Origin: Fibrella forsythiae
GTDB taxonomy: Bacteria; Bacteroidota; Bacteroidia; Cytophagales; Spirosomataceae
Direction of reading: 5' to 3'
Length of the DNA: 64,000 nucleotides
NCBI RefSeq assembly: GCF_017353175.1
Contig: NZ_JAFMYW010000013.1
Location: forward strand, 62,001-126,000
The notes under the pieces are model-generated. The model was given only the letters and a program-made list of their open reading frames with translations, was not told the origin of the DNA and searched no databases. The position numbers and the translations under genes are program-made. Each line of letters starts with the position of its first letter. Position 1 is the first letter of the stretch. Positions 1 through 9,917 of this stretch are shown one piece after another.

Positions 1-1480
1 AGGTATCTACGTTCTCTCGGTAGGGACAGCCAGCTATATTATCGGCAATTATATAGCCCTGATTGACTTTTTGCGTCAGGGCACTGGAGTTTTTGACAAT
101 GGCCTTTAACGTAATAGTCATCGACCTACCCGTAGGTATACTTTCATTGAGTTGCCACTTCAGAAAGGTGTTGGCACCACTGGTAGTGGAGCTGAAGACA
201 GGCATAGTAGCTCCATACTGACTGGTATACGTCCAGGAAACAAACTGTAGCTCATCTGTCTTGAACACATCGGCGACAATGGGATTATCCAGGGGTAACG
301 ATGGGGCTCCACCGTTGGTAAAAACAAGCTGATAAGTCACCGTATCGCCAACGGTGCGGGAAGGACTACCCACCAAAACCTTGTCAAATGATATGAATGC
401 CCCTGTTCTGGGTGGCTCAATAGTTGCCGTAACACAGGCCGATCTGTTGATTTGATCGGAGGTGGCGCGTGCGCAGTTTGTAACAGGGCCTAATGGCGCA
501 TCGGCTGCCACATCGAAATAAACCCTAAACCCGGTTGACGTATTAGCCCCGGGTGTAAATGCATTAGTAAGGCACCAGCGCACAATGGTTACGTACTCGT
601 TGGCGGGTAAAGTTACTGGTATACTGAGGCCAGCCGTTACCAAAAAAGGCGAACCCGGCAGCGTAGTCCAGTTTGTATTCAGGTTTGTCTGGTATTGGAT
701 ACTAACGGTATTGCCGTCATAATTTTGCATTATGCCGGTGTTAATGGATTTGACTCGTAGCTTACTTGCCATCGGCAGGGTATCAACCAGGCATAAGTTG
801 GTTTTAGCCACGTTACCGCTTGAGCCAATATACAAATCATAATAACCTTCCTGACCTTGCATCAGTCGGTTCGCGCCCAAAGAAGGAACAGCTTGTATCT
901 GTTTATTGAGATCAAGGCTAAGTACACTGTTAACCGTTGTCGATACGGTGTTACTCACCGTGGTTGAGCCCCCGGAAGTGATGGTGGCACTGTTGGGCAA
1001 TACCGTTCCGCCGGGGATAGCGGAACTAACATTACCCGAAATTTTCACCTCACCCGTCGTACCAGCGGGCAAATTACCCAAACTAAACGTTACCTGCCTC
1101 AGGCTCGAATTATACACCCCATTGGCAGGTTGTAATGTTACACCGTACATGGGTGGAATAATGTCATTGATCACCACATTCGTACAGGGGTTTGTGATGC
1201 TGACACAGTTATACTGGATCGTATAGGTCAGGATTCCGTCGGGATTGAGCGATGACCTGTCAACCGTCTTTCGAACCTGTAGACTCTGCGCCTGCGCTTT
1301 ATACGACGGTGACGCTGCGAAGAGCCCTAACAGGGCTAGTAGAACATAGATAAAGCCAGCGCTACGTCCGGTGGGTGCGGGCGTACAGGCTCTCGGCGGA
1401 ACACACCTCAGCACAGCCCCCCCGGAGGTAATGTACTGACGGATTCGATCGGGGTAAAAGCGAGTATGTAGTTGGTTCAT
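1..1480 (-). CDS. DUF11-repeat secreted surface protein (partial, C-terminus outside window)
   Basis: Reading the minus strand from the ATG at 1480 gives an uninterrupted frame that runs off the left edge (493 codons seen). The start is MNQLHTRFYPDRIRQ, followed by an unusually long n-region and a hydrophobic segment (GFIYVLLALLGLFAA) ending near AQAQ, which I read as a signal peptide. The mature part begins with a DUF11-type beta-sandwich (TVDRSSLNPDGILTYTIQY, then VVINDIIPP), and at least two more such modules follow. DUF11 proteins are cell-surface or exported filament and adhesin components; the exact role here is unknown. It lies downstream of the short relative at 1635-1949 on the same strand. 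A run of seven G in the coding strand (1417-1423) sits early in the frame and could be slippage-prone. The family assignment comes from sequence style, not a search. Confidence 0.75.
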   Translation of the reverse strand, partial: MNQLHTRFYPDRIRQYITSGGAVLRCVPPRACTPAPTGRSAGFIYVLLALLGLFAASPSYKAQAQSLQVRKTVDRSSLNPDGILTYTIQYNCVSITNPCTNVVINDIIPPMYGVTLQPANGVYNSSLRQVTFSLGNLPAGTTGEVKISGNVSSAIPGGTVLPNSATITSGGSTTVSNTVSTTVNSVLSLDLNKQIQAVPSLGANRLMQGQEGYYDLYIGSSGNVAKTNLCLVDTLPMASKLRVKSINTGIMQNYDGNTVSIQYQTNLNTNWTTLPGSPFLVTAGLSIPVTLPANEYVTIVRWCLTNAFTPGANTSTGFRVYFDVAADAPLGPVTNCARATSDQINRSACVTATIEPPRTGAFISFDKVLVGSPSRTVGDTVTYQLVFTNGGAPSLPLDNPIVADVFKTDELQFVSWTYTSQYGATMPVFSSTTSGANTFLKWQLNESIPTGRSMTITLKAIVKNSSALTQKVNQGYIIADNIAGCPYRENVDT

Positions 1481-1634
1481 AGACTGCCTTTTCTTTTGAG
1501 GATTTTGCTGTTTTACCATTGTGTGCTTCTGTTACGGTAGTTTGTTGCTCGATGCGTTCATTTGGTCAGGAGCGTGTCGCCCATTTTACCAAGCCGAGTA
1601 ATAGGATGCTTCTGCTGGCTTGAGTGCCGCTTTA

Positions 1635-1949
1635 TCAACTACTATAGCCGTCTTGATTTGGGTTGTAGGCGCTACCAATTGAAGTCGGTTGACTAAGTCC
1701 GTTGGCCGGAATAGTGGCCGTCAACTTAACCCCCGTACAGTTGGCGGTTATGCTGGCACACTTATACTTGAAGGTGTATGTGAACGGTTCGCTGGCTAAC
1801 ACAGCCGCTTTGTCGGTGGTGGCGGTTAACTCAAGGGTTTGTGCCTGAGCTACACCGACCAAAAGAAGTACGCCCAGAAGTGTAAAGAAACCCCAGCTTG
1901 CCAGCTTGCTTCTGTAGGTGCGATAGAGGAGAGAGTAAAGTTGATTCAT
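1635..1949 (-). CDS. Short secreted DUF11-like protein, probably a truncated gene
   Basis: The start is taken at 1949 (MNQLYSLLYRTYRSKL) rather than the upstream ATG at 2024, because it matches the MNQLHT start of the neighbouring DUF11 gene and leaves a normal signal peptide (FFTLLGVLLLVGVAQAQ). The mature part (about 60 residues) resembles the first DUF11 strands of the neighbour: a TYTFKYKCASIT segment against TYTIQYNCVSIT there. It then stops after NPNQDGYSS, far short of one full DUF11 domain. It is either a broken copy of a larger adhesin or a stand-alone small exported protein. The frame is intact and no continuation was found in the other frames before the next gene. Confidence 0.55.
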   Translation of the reverse strand: MNQLYSLLYRTYRSKLASWGFFTLLGVLLLVGVAQAQTLELTATTDKAAVLASEPFTYTFKYKCASITANCTGVKLTATIPANGLSQPTSIGSAYNPNQDGYSS

Positions 1950-2334
1950 ATACCTAAATTTTTCCAACAGGTGTGTCACTGGCGGCGGTAACCAATAGGG
2001 TTGAGTGCCATTGAATGAAAACAATTAGCCGGTTTCAGGCTGTTGCCGGAGCCGATTCATCACTCCCAGCTTCCGGCGCTGCTGCTTTCCCCCTGGTCAA
2101 ACAATGTGCCACATGGTCTATGGTTTGGCAAGTATCGTATATTAGTTTACTCATTTTATATTGAGTAAATTTACTATTTCCATTTCAACCTAAGCCAGCA
2201 AACTACAAGGCTAAGTCAGCAATCAAGCCATTAGAGCTACTATGGTTATCAAGTTCTGTGCCAACTACTCAAAATAAATACTCATACTTTCATGTATTAA
2301 TTGATTATCCTTCGACAATTGACAGAATTAACAA

Positions 2335-2421
2335 GCCCAAAGCCCCCAACTCCTTCAGCACTACCGCCCTGGTCTGCACCATTAGCGGGCGGTAGTGCTG
2401 AAGGAGTTGGGGGCTTTGGGC
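2335..2421. repeat. Perfect 34-bp inverted repeat, likely terminator-type hairpin
   Basis: The arms at 2335-2368 and 2388-2421 are perfectly complementary over 34 bp around a 19-nt loop. It lies 35 bp beyond the stop codon of the giant surface-protein gene (stop at 2456, minus strand), so it probably ends that transcript or protects its 3' end. The rest of the 1950-2455 gap is AT-rich with no gene that I can support, and probably carries the promoter of the short DUF11-like gene. Confidence 0.8.
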
Positions 2422-2455
2422 CGTTACTTGCCTTAGCGATCAACCAGACTACGCA

Positions 2456-5400
2456 CTAAGGCCGCACAATCTTCCTGACAAGGATAGGGACACAACGGTT
2501 GGGCGGGCACGCACAAAAGGCAGTCGGTAGCACTACCGCCACATCGCTCACACAGCCCCCCGCCCCATAGACCCGAACCGTATAGCTTTGTCCGTCTGGC
2601 TGACTGGGGTTGGCTTGCCCGCTCAACAAGGCCTCCCCTACCCCCGGCAAGGGCTGATTGCTGGCCAACAGCATCTGGCTGGGGTTGAAAACGCTGCCCA
2701 GGCTGAGGTTATAGTGGCTGGCATTGGTACTGCTCACCAGCACCAGGCTGGCGTCTGCGTTGGGGGTAGCGCCCAGACAGGTAGCCGGTACGGCGGTAAC
2801 GGCCAGAGAAGGCAAGGGGTTGAGGGTCAACGCAGCGGTAGCCGTGGCCGAACAGCCCGCTGAGGACGTACCCGTTACCGAATACGTGCCGGCCACACTC
2901 ACCGAGATACTGGCCGTGGTGGCTCCCCTACTCCACACATAGGTAGTGGCTCCGCTGGCCGTCAACGTACCTGATTGCCCCTGGCAGACCGTCGCTGAGC
3001 TAGCCGTGACTGTGGGCAGCGGATTCACCGTTACCGTAGCTGATGTCGTGCTTGTGCACCCACTGGCAGTGGCCACCGTTACCGAATAAGTCGACGTCGC
3101 GGCAGGGCTCACCGCTAACATACCTGTGGTGTTCACAATCCCTCCGGTGAAGCTATAGCTAGTGCCGCCGGTGGCCGTCAGCGTAGCCGATTGCCCCCGG
3201 CAGATGGTTGCCGACGTGAGGGCTGGCGCGATGGAACAACAATTCGGAGCTGCTACGGTTGTCGACGACACACAGCCGCTCAGACTGGCCGTGAGGGTCA
3301 GGGTTTGACCGGCAGGTACGTTAACAACACTGTCGCCCTGAACTGTACCCAGGTTAGCCGTAACAATTGCGTTGGATGGACTCACCGTGAAGTGTACGGT
3401 GAACGTGCTGTTGGGCCGACAGGCGGGCGTACCCAACGCTATGGCAGGCAGGGGACTGAGATCGACCGAGACCGGCCGGATGGTCGTACAGCCTGTGCTG
3501 AACATCGCTCTGACATAATACGTGCCTGATCCAACTGCCGCCGTGTTGGCGACCGGAATGCTCTGGGCACTGGGGTCGAGCCAGTAGCTCAACGTACCTG
3601 AGCTTTGGGCGGCTGCCGACGCAAGGCTCACGGTTGCCGTACCCGCTGCATTCTGACAGGCCGTAAGTGCTTCGTTCACAGCCAGAGTGGGCGAAGGGCT
3701 CACCGTTACGACGATCTGGTCAGAAACCGAACAACCTGAAGCGGGATCGGTGGCCGTTAGTTCATAGATGGTGCTGCCTGTGAGACAAACCTGCGTCTGA
3801 AAGTTGGTCGGTGTATCAATCGTGGCAGCTCCTGCCGCCGTATTGGGGGCCGTTTTCCAGCTATAGGTATAAGGCCCGTTTACGGCTGGACCAATTGTGA
3901 CGCAGGTATTGGCACAGATGGTCTTGTCGGTGCCCGCTGCCAGCACCACGGCGCTGACCGTAATCTCCTGCTCGACGGTAGATGAACAGCCGCTGCCATA
4001 ATTCACCGTGATCAGGTACTTATAAACGCCCTCTGGCGGGTTGTCGGTCACCAGGAATGTTGGCGTGGCTGAGGCATTGTTGGAAATCCGGCCTGTGGTG
4101 GGGTTCGTATAGCCTGCTACCGTAGTCCAGGAGACCGTAGCACCGCTTGGAATCGTGTTACTAAGCCCAACGGTTGGGTTTGTGGTACTGGGCAGGCAAA
4201 TACTGATTGGGTTAGCCTGCGCAGTGTAGGCAGGTGACGGTACGTTGAAAACAAATTTCTGCACGCAGCCACCTGGTGCCGTGGTCGTCAGGGTGTAGGA
4301 TGTAGCCACGCTCGGATACACCTGAATACTACTTCTGGTGGTGCCGGTCGACGACGGAGCGAGCGGCTCTGTCAGTACCCCGGCAAACGGCGACCAACTG
4401 TACGTATACCCCGTCAGCGCGCTGGTATTGATCACCGCTAACAATACGCCCGTGGCCGAACAGGGTGCTCCGCTGACCGTGTTGACGATTGGAACCGGTG
4501 CGGCGGTAACCGTGACACTCTGCGAGGTCGGGCAAGCGCCAGCGTAAGAAGCCGTCACGCTGTATGTCCAGGGGCCGCTGCCCGTTGGTGTCACCTTTGG
4601 GTTGCGTTTGGCAGCTTCAGCCGGCGTCAGCCCATTCCCGGCCGAAGCGGATGACCAGGCGTAGGTCAGCGTAGCATCGTTGGCATCTCTACCGATATTG
4701 ATCGTTCCGCCCACGCAACTGACCAACGGCGTATTCAGGCTGATGGTTGGTGCGGCCACACTGGTGTAGGTCACGCTGGACACATCGGAGCAGCCCGTAA
4801 TCGGATCCGTTGTGGTCAGTTGAAATACAACGTTCGTTGTCTGAGCCGGAATGGTCGCCGTCGTAACATTATTGTTCGCGTTGGCGATGGTGGCCGTGCC
4901 CGCCGTAACCGCCCACGAATAGGTCAGGTTTGTGGGGCCGGGCGTACCCAGCGTCACCGATTTACCCGTTGTCCGGCAGAAGGTCCCCCCCTCGCCAATG
5001 GGCATGGCTACCGTCCGAACGGTGACGTTGACCGTATCATAAATGAAGCAGGTGGTTAATTCATCGGTTATCTTGACGATGTATTGTCCTGAAACAATCG
5101 TACCGGGTGTAAAGGTTGGCTGCGAAAGCGTCGTGCTCGACAGGCCGGTCGGTGGTGTCCACAGGTACGTATACCCCTGAATGGCTGGCCCGCCAATTGT
5201 AATGGGCTGTCCGGCGCAGGTAACGGCATTCTGAGGAAAATTCTGATTTGGCAATGACGACGCCCCCCCAAACACCTTGATAACCAATGCACACACCTGC
5301 CCCCCCGGATATACCCCCGTCAAGGTGTAGGACGTTGTCGAAGTGGGATTGGCTTTGACATAGGGGGAGAATGGGCCCGTTCCGCTCAGGGGCGCTCCCG

Positions 5401-8400
5401 TTACGGCATCGCTAAGCCCGGTGAGCGGCGCCCAGTAATAACGAACCCCGTTGGCTGCCTGAGCAGGCCCTATCGTTGTGTTGGCACCTGCACACGCGCC
5501 CGCTGCGCCTGCCGGCAGCGACAGCTGGCAGTAAGTCACATCACCATCACCACACCCAGGTACGTATTGAATGATCACTTCATCGGTGCGACTACAGGCT
5601 GGATTAGCCAGGTTGTAGCTGGTGCGAATGTAGGTGATCGTATAAGGCAGTTTCGATTTCCCAACCGTAGGGAACGCTGCTCCCGCCGGAATCAGAAAGG
5701 TGGTGGTGCTGGCGGTCGAGCTGCTCAGTAAGGCTACAGCCTGGGCGCTGGTGGGGGTACCGGCATCGGTAGCCGTGGCTGACACGACTGCCGACCAGGT
5801 ATAACCAGCGCCCGCCTCTGCTGGCGTGCCGAAGGTCCAGGTGGCGGTGCTGTTCGGGTCGGTTGGGCAAATAATAACCGGATAATTACCCGCTACGGCA
5901 TAGTTACCGATCTTATATACCGTTACGCTTTGGGTCGCTGTCAGTGAACACCCCGAACTGGCTTGCAAGGCGGTCAGGTAATACGTGTACGTATTGACGC
6001 CAGCGGGCGCCAGCGAACCCGTTGCCAGCGTGGTTGGAACCACATCGCTCATCACCAGGCCGGAGCCGGGCGACCATTGATAGGTAAAAGCAGGGTCCTG
6101 CGTGATGCCCTCCCCCAGCGTCAGGTTGGCACCCTGGCAAACGGTCAGGCTGGGAAGTGTCGGGAGCGGACTGGGTTGTGTGTTCACCACGACCACCGAA
6201 GTCGACGCGCAGGTCACGCCATCCAGCGTGGGAGTGAGTGTGTAGGTAGCCGATCCGCCTGACGGAATCACGACGGTGTTTAGTGTTGGATTTAGAATAG
6301 TTGTTCCACTCAGTCCAGTGGCCGGGCTCCAGTTGAAACTCAGCGCATGATCGTCTGACAGGACGGGCGTGTCCAGCGGTCCTAGTTTCACGGTGGGCGC
6401 TCCGCAGGTGATCAATGTTGTGTTGGAAGCGGCGGGTAAGCTCAGCGTGGTCAACTGAAGCGTATCTACACTGGTACAACCCCGCGAGTCGGTGGCGTAG
6501 AGGTAATAAGTACCGTCCTGCGTGAAATTGGCCCGAATAGGCGACGTACCGTTGGCGGCTATCGTGCCACTGGCTACAGTCGTGTTGTCGGGCTTTTCCC
6601 ACTGGTAGCTATAAACGGGTTTGGCTCCATCGGGGCCCGGCACTACGGCAAACGTTTTCGCCAGCGGCTGCCCGGGACAGTGTACATAAGGTTTCGAGTC
6701 GATGGTAGTCCGGTGTGTCAAGTTGCCGCCGCAGTTGACCTGTACGGCCGCGCTCACCAGCGAGTCTCTACAGACACTGCCCAGCCAGTTGGTTGCGCAG
6801 TAGGCAATTCGGCGATAAAACGTATTGTTACCCGTACAGGTGGGCGCAAAATCTTTGCCGGTCGCGTCGGGGATCGTTGTCCAGGGGCCGCCTGCACTGG
6901 TAGCCTGCTGCCACTGATACGCTACTTTAGGCGGGCATTGGGGGGCTTGGTTCGTCGCCGGTATATCGAGGTTCTGCGATGCGTCGTTGCCGGTAATGAC
7001 GGGTACGGCGGAATTGATGCAGTAGGTTGTGCTGCCACCTGTGAAGGTGAGCGTATTCTGCTTGAGCTTTACCGGCCCAAATTTGACCAGCAACAACTCC
7101 TTGTCGGCTTTGGGCCCCGCATAGCCTGTAATGACATTACCGCTGGCATCGAAAGCCGATGGTGTCCAGGGATAATAGATGGAGTTCGAACCGGCGGTCG
7201 AATACACATACAAATTGCAGCCCTTCAACAGAATACGCGATGTGGGATTGTAGCTGTCCAATCCCACGAAATTCACGAAGCTGCCGTATTGTGTCTCTCC
7301 CGTCGCGCCGTTGAACGTGGCGATGTAGGTGGGGTTAGTTGTTGTGTTAGGGGTTGGCGTATTCGAACCAATGCAGGCATCAGGAGATATATATTGTGGA
7401 CTATCCTGCATGATTTCGGTGCGGCCCCGCACCAGTAGCATTACGCTTCCCCGGCCATCGGTTGCAATAGACGGTATCAGCGGCCGGGAGGTATTGGCCG
7501 CCGCCCGAACGTACCTGAACGACAAATCCGTTTTATTCAGTGCGATCAACGGGGCTACGCTCGACGTAGCCGTGGCACCAGGAGGAAGCGCCCCCGTAAA
7601 CGGAATCGTGGTGGCGTTGACCAACATATCCCGGCCCGGAAAATAGATACCGGAACCATCTATGGCCATAGGAAATACACCCACCCCACTCGCAGTTGTC
7701 GGTGCCGGCATCGACAACACATCATACGGGACGGCAGTGGCAGCCAGTAGCCCTCCCGTGCTGCTCATTTTGGTCACGGTGGTCGGGCGCGCGGTATAGC
7801 TCGTAGGCATACTACTTCGGGTCAGGGGAAAGCTGGCAAGTGCATCGGAGGTTCCCAGCACGTAAGCCGTTCCGTCAGGATCAACCGCCAGCGCCGCCGT
7901 CCGGTCGGTTCCAGTCCCACCCAGATAGGTACTCCACCGGAGCGAACCGGTAGCGCTGAATGACGCCACGAACTGATCTTCCCCACCCCTGAAATAGGCC
8001 TGATAAGCGCCCGTAGTGATGGGAAAATCAAGGCTATTGGTGGTGCCGGCAACGTAGATATTATCGTTGCTGTCGATGCCAAAGGGTTGCGCAGAGCCCC
8101 CAAACACAGAGGCATCATCGCCAGACCCACCAAAGTAGGTTCCCCACTCCACGGTGCTGCCGTCGGCCGAGAGCTTGGCCAGGTAGATGTCCCGAAGACC
8201 CGCCGACGCTGGCTGGAGAGCGCCCGGTGTCGTGTAGGAAGGGGGCACGTTTCCGGGGGCACCGGCCACCGTGGTGGTGGTCGTATGCATGAGCACCACT
8301 GGCTTGCTGTCGGAACCAACGACCAACGCCACATTCAATTCATTTCCATTGAAATCGCCCGTGTGCGTATCCAGGATGGTGCTCCAGATAATCTGATTGC

Positions 8401-9385
8401 CATTGGGGTTCAGTTTCATTACAAAGACCCGCGCATAGTTCGGGATGGACGTCAGACTATTGGCCAGCGTCGTAGGAACCCCTGAGCCATTACGGGTAGT
8501 CCCTGTCAGGTAAATAAAGCCCTGATCATCGACCCAGATGCCACCATTATAATCGCGGGACGATCCCCCAATAAACGTACTCCACAGAATTACCACCGGG
8601 TCGATCACCAGCGGCTGGCTAACGTCGTAACTACCAACTTCGAAGCCAATGCTGTGATCGGGTTGTAGTTTATAGCGAACCGCCACGGGCTTTTCTTCGC
8701 CCCTGATGGTCTGATAGGCATACGGTTTGGCTTTTTTCAGATCGCCAACCGGCAGGCTAAGGATCAATTCGCCCCCTGGCGACAACTGTATGTCGCTCAC
8801 TCCATCCATCGCCAGTCGAATGGCGTTGGGGTGCCCGCCAGGTTTCACCACGAAATCATATTCCAGGTCTGTTTGCCCCCGTCCGTAAAAGCGCAGGTCT
8901 GTCTGTTCGTACACATCGGTATACCATAGTTCGGCATATCGGCCAATAGGATGGCTACCGTGCTTGTCTACAAAGCGATAGTCTCCTTTATCGTCTAGTT
9001 CATGGACCGGCTCTGGACGCTGTCTATTTTTGGCTCCCAGCCAGCGCATGCTCCAACTCACAGCAGCGGGGTTCTGACCGGAGGTCTCCGTCGATGGCAC
9101 CCCCGAAAACTGGACCCGGTCAGCCATAAACGCCAGATTGACCTGAGGCGTTGCCAGCAGGTAACTGGCTTCTCCGCCAAAGACGTTGGTTTCAAACGCC
9201 AAAGTAGTGGCGTGGTTTCGTACCGTTTGCTGCGCCAGTTTCACCTGTGTTGCGGTTGGCTGGCTAAGCAGTGTCTTTCGCGCCTCCTGCCCAACTGCGT
9301 GTATAGTTGTTAGCAGGAATACCGCCCAGACACTTATTTGTCTGATAGAGCAGAGCCGATAAGCAATTGTATACCGTGTGCGCAT
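2456..9385 (-). CDS. Giant SBBP/Ig-like repeat surface protein (2309 aa)
   Basis: Residues 1-33 are a signal peptide (hydrophobic WAVFLLTTIHAVGQ). Residues about 50-270 match the N-terminal module that precedes SBBP beta-propeller repeats in Bacteroidota; it ends LVIDPVVILWSTFIGGS. Residues about 270-700 contain SBBP-type repeats with the recurring WSTYLGG / WGTYFGG signature. From about residue 790 onward come many Ig/PKD-like modules rich in Thr, Ser and Pro, with a repeated Cys-x-Gly-x-x (CxGQS, CQGAN) opening and repeats such as SATVCQGQSGTLTASG. The last residues, CACPPNRCVPILVRKIVRP, form a basic, Cys-containing tail that may be an anchoring or sorting tag (inference). It is probably a cell-surface adhesin. 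Three runs of seven C lie within it (4985-4991, 5263-5269, 5300-5306). Many short frames on both strands overlap it and are shadows. Confidence 0.85.
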   Translation of the reverse strand: MRTRYTIAYRLCSIRQISVWAVFLLTTIHAVGQEARKTLLSQPTATQVKLAQQTVRNHATTLAFETNVFGGEASYLLATPQVNLAFMADRVQFSGVPSTETSGQNPAAVSWSMRWLGAKNRQRPEPVHELDDKGDYRFVDKHGSHPIGRYAELWYTDVYEQTDLRFYGRGQTDLEYDFVVKPGGHPNAIRLAMDGVSDIQLSPGGELILSLPVGDLKKAKPYAYQTIRGEEKPVAVRYKLQPDHSIGFEVGSYDVSQPLVIDPVVILWSTFIGGSSRDYNGGIWVDDQGFIYLTGTTRNGSGVPTTLANSLTSIPNYARVFVMKLNPNGNQIIWSTILDTHTGDFNGNELNVALVVGSDSKPVVLMHTTTTTVAGAPGNVPPSYTTPGALQPASAGLRDIYLAKLSADGSTVEWGTYFGGSGDDASVFGGSAQPFGIDSNDNIYVAGTTNSLDFPITTGAYQAYFRGGEDQFVASFSATGSLRWSTYLGGTGTDRTAALAVDPDGTAYVLGTSDALASFPLTRSSMPTSYTARPTTVTKMSSTGGLLAATAVPYDVLSMPAPTTASGVGVFPMAIDGSGIYFPGRDMLVNATTIPFTGALPPGATATSSVAPLIALNKTDLSFRYVRAAANTSRPLIPSIATDGRGSVMLLVRGRTEIMQDSPQYISPDACIGSNTPTPNTTTNPTYIATFNGATGETQYGSFVNFVGLDSYNPTSRILLKGCNLYVYSTAGSNSIYYPWTPSAFDASGNVITGYAGPKADKELLLVKFGPVKLKQNTLTFTGGSTTYCINSAVPVITGNDASQNLDIPATNQAPQCPPKVAYQWQQATSAGGPWTTIPDATGKDFAPTCTGNNTFYRRIAYCATNWLGSVCRDSLVSAAVQVNCGGNLTHRTTIDSKPYVHCPGQPLAKTFAVVPGPDGAKPVYSYQWEKPDNTTVASGTIAANGTSPIRANFTQDGTYYLYATDSRGCTSVDTLQLTTLSLPAASNTTLITCGAPTVKLGPLDTPVLSDDHALSFNWSPATGLSGTTILNPTLNTVVIPSGGSATYTLTPTLDGVTCASTSVVVVNTQPSPLPTLPSLTVCQGANLTLGEGITQDPAFTYQWSPGSGLVMSDVVPTTLATGSLAPAGVNTYTYYLTALQASSGCSLTATQSVTVYKIGNYAVAGNYPVIICPTDPNSTATWTFGTPAEAGAGYTWSAVVSATATDAGTPTSAQAVALLSSSTASTTTFLIPAGAAFPTVGKSKLPYTITYIRTSYNLANPACSRTDEVIIQYVPGCGDGDVTYCQLSLPAGAAGACAGANTTIGPAQAANGVRYYWAPLTGLSDAVTGAPLSGTGPFSPYVKANPTSTTSYTLTGVYPGGQVCALVIKVFGGASSLPNQNFPQNAVTCAGQPITIGGPAIQGYTYLWTPPTGLSSTTLSQPTFTPGTIVSGQYIVKITDELTTCFIYDTVNVTVRTVAMPIGEGGTFCRTTGKSVTLGTPGPTNLTYSWAVTAGTATIANANNNVTTATIPAQTTNVVFQLTTTDPITGCSDVSSVTYTSVAAPTISLNTPLVSCVGGTINIGRDANDATLTYAWSSASAGNGLTPAEAAKRNPKVTPTGSGPWTYSVTASYAGACPTSQSVTVTAAPVPIVNTVSGAPCSATGVLLAVINTSALTGYTYSWSPFAGVLTEPLAPSSTGTTRSSIQVYPSVATSYTLTTTAPGGCVQKFVFNVPSPAYTAQANPISICLPSTTNPTVGLSNTIPSGATVSWTTVAGYTNPTTGRISNNASATPTFLVTDNPPEGVYKYLITVNYGSGCSSTVEQEITVSAVVLAAGTDKTICANTCVTIGPAVNGPYTYSWKTAPNTAAGAATIDTPTNFQTQVCLTGSTIYELTATDPASGCSVSDQIVVTVSPSPTLAVNEALTACQNAAGTATVSLASAAAQSSGTLSYWLDPSAQSIPVANTAAVGSGTYYVRAMFSTGCTTIRPVSVDLSPLPAIALGTPACRPNSTFTVHFTVSPSNAIVTANLGTVQGDSVVNVPAGQTLTLTASLSGCVSSTTVAAPNCCSIAPALTSATICRGQSATLTATGGTSYSFTGGIVNTTGMLAVSPAATSTYSVTVATASGCTSTTSATVTVNPLPTVTASSATVCQGQSGTLTASGATTYVWSRGATTASISVSVAGTYSVTGTSSAGCSATATAALTLNPLPSLAVTAVPATCLGATPNADASLVLVSSTNASHYNLSLGSVFNPSQMLLASNQPLPGVGEALLSGQANPSQPDGQSYTVRVYGAGGCVSDVAVVLPTAFCACPPNRCVPILVRKIVRP

Positions 9386-9917
9386 AGAATGGATGTGTAG
9401 GGTGGCACTACCGGATACGTCCGACAGCTACCAATGAACATCTGGGAGCGCACAATAACCGTGCAACAAGTATGTGTATAAATACTCAATCTGTTAACAA
9501 CTAGAATATGAACGCATTAGCAGTAAGTAGTAACCATTAATAAAAAAAATCAGCCCATTAAGCAAATAACCTGCCAAATCGACTATTGTTCTCTCTATAA
9601 TTACCTGAAAATAAGCTACTTATGTATGTATTTAAGAAAACAATAAATGGGAAATACCAATTATTCTTGCCTCAATTTCAATATATTTCAAGTTACTATT
9701 TATACTCATTTTATAAATAGCAGTTTGTAAGCATTAAACGAATTATACTGAAATAAAAATACGTCTATCTCTATTATTCCTTTGAGCGGATCGGGGTACT
9801 TAGCAGTTGACTCTTTTTCGACGATTATTCTGTCTAGAATCCATTGAAATAGCTTGAAAACGAGTTATCTCAATAGTTTACAGTGACCAGTATATTTGCC
9901 TTTTACTATAGTGAGCC
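9386..9917. other. AT-rich intergenic region between divergent giant gene and dinB remnant
   Basis: This 0.5-kb stretch has no supportable gene. It is clearly more AT-rich than its flanks, with homopolymeric A and T runs around 9540-9760, and should hold the promoter of the minus-strand giant gene. I could not place a confident -33/-7 pair. Confidence 0.5.

Noticed and set aside
2588-9313. Numerous plus-strand and alternative minus-strand ORFs of 60-250 codons within the giant gene
   Set aside because: They overlap an uninterrupted 2309-codon frame with clear domain content; their products are low-complexity shadows with no family features.
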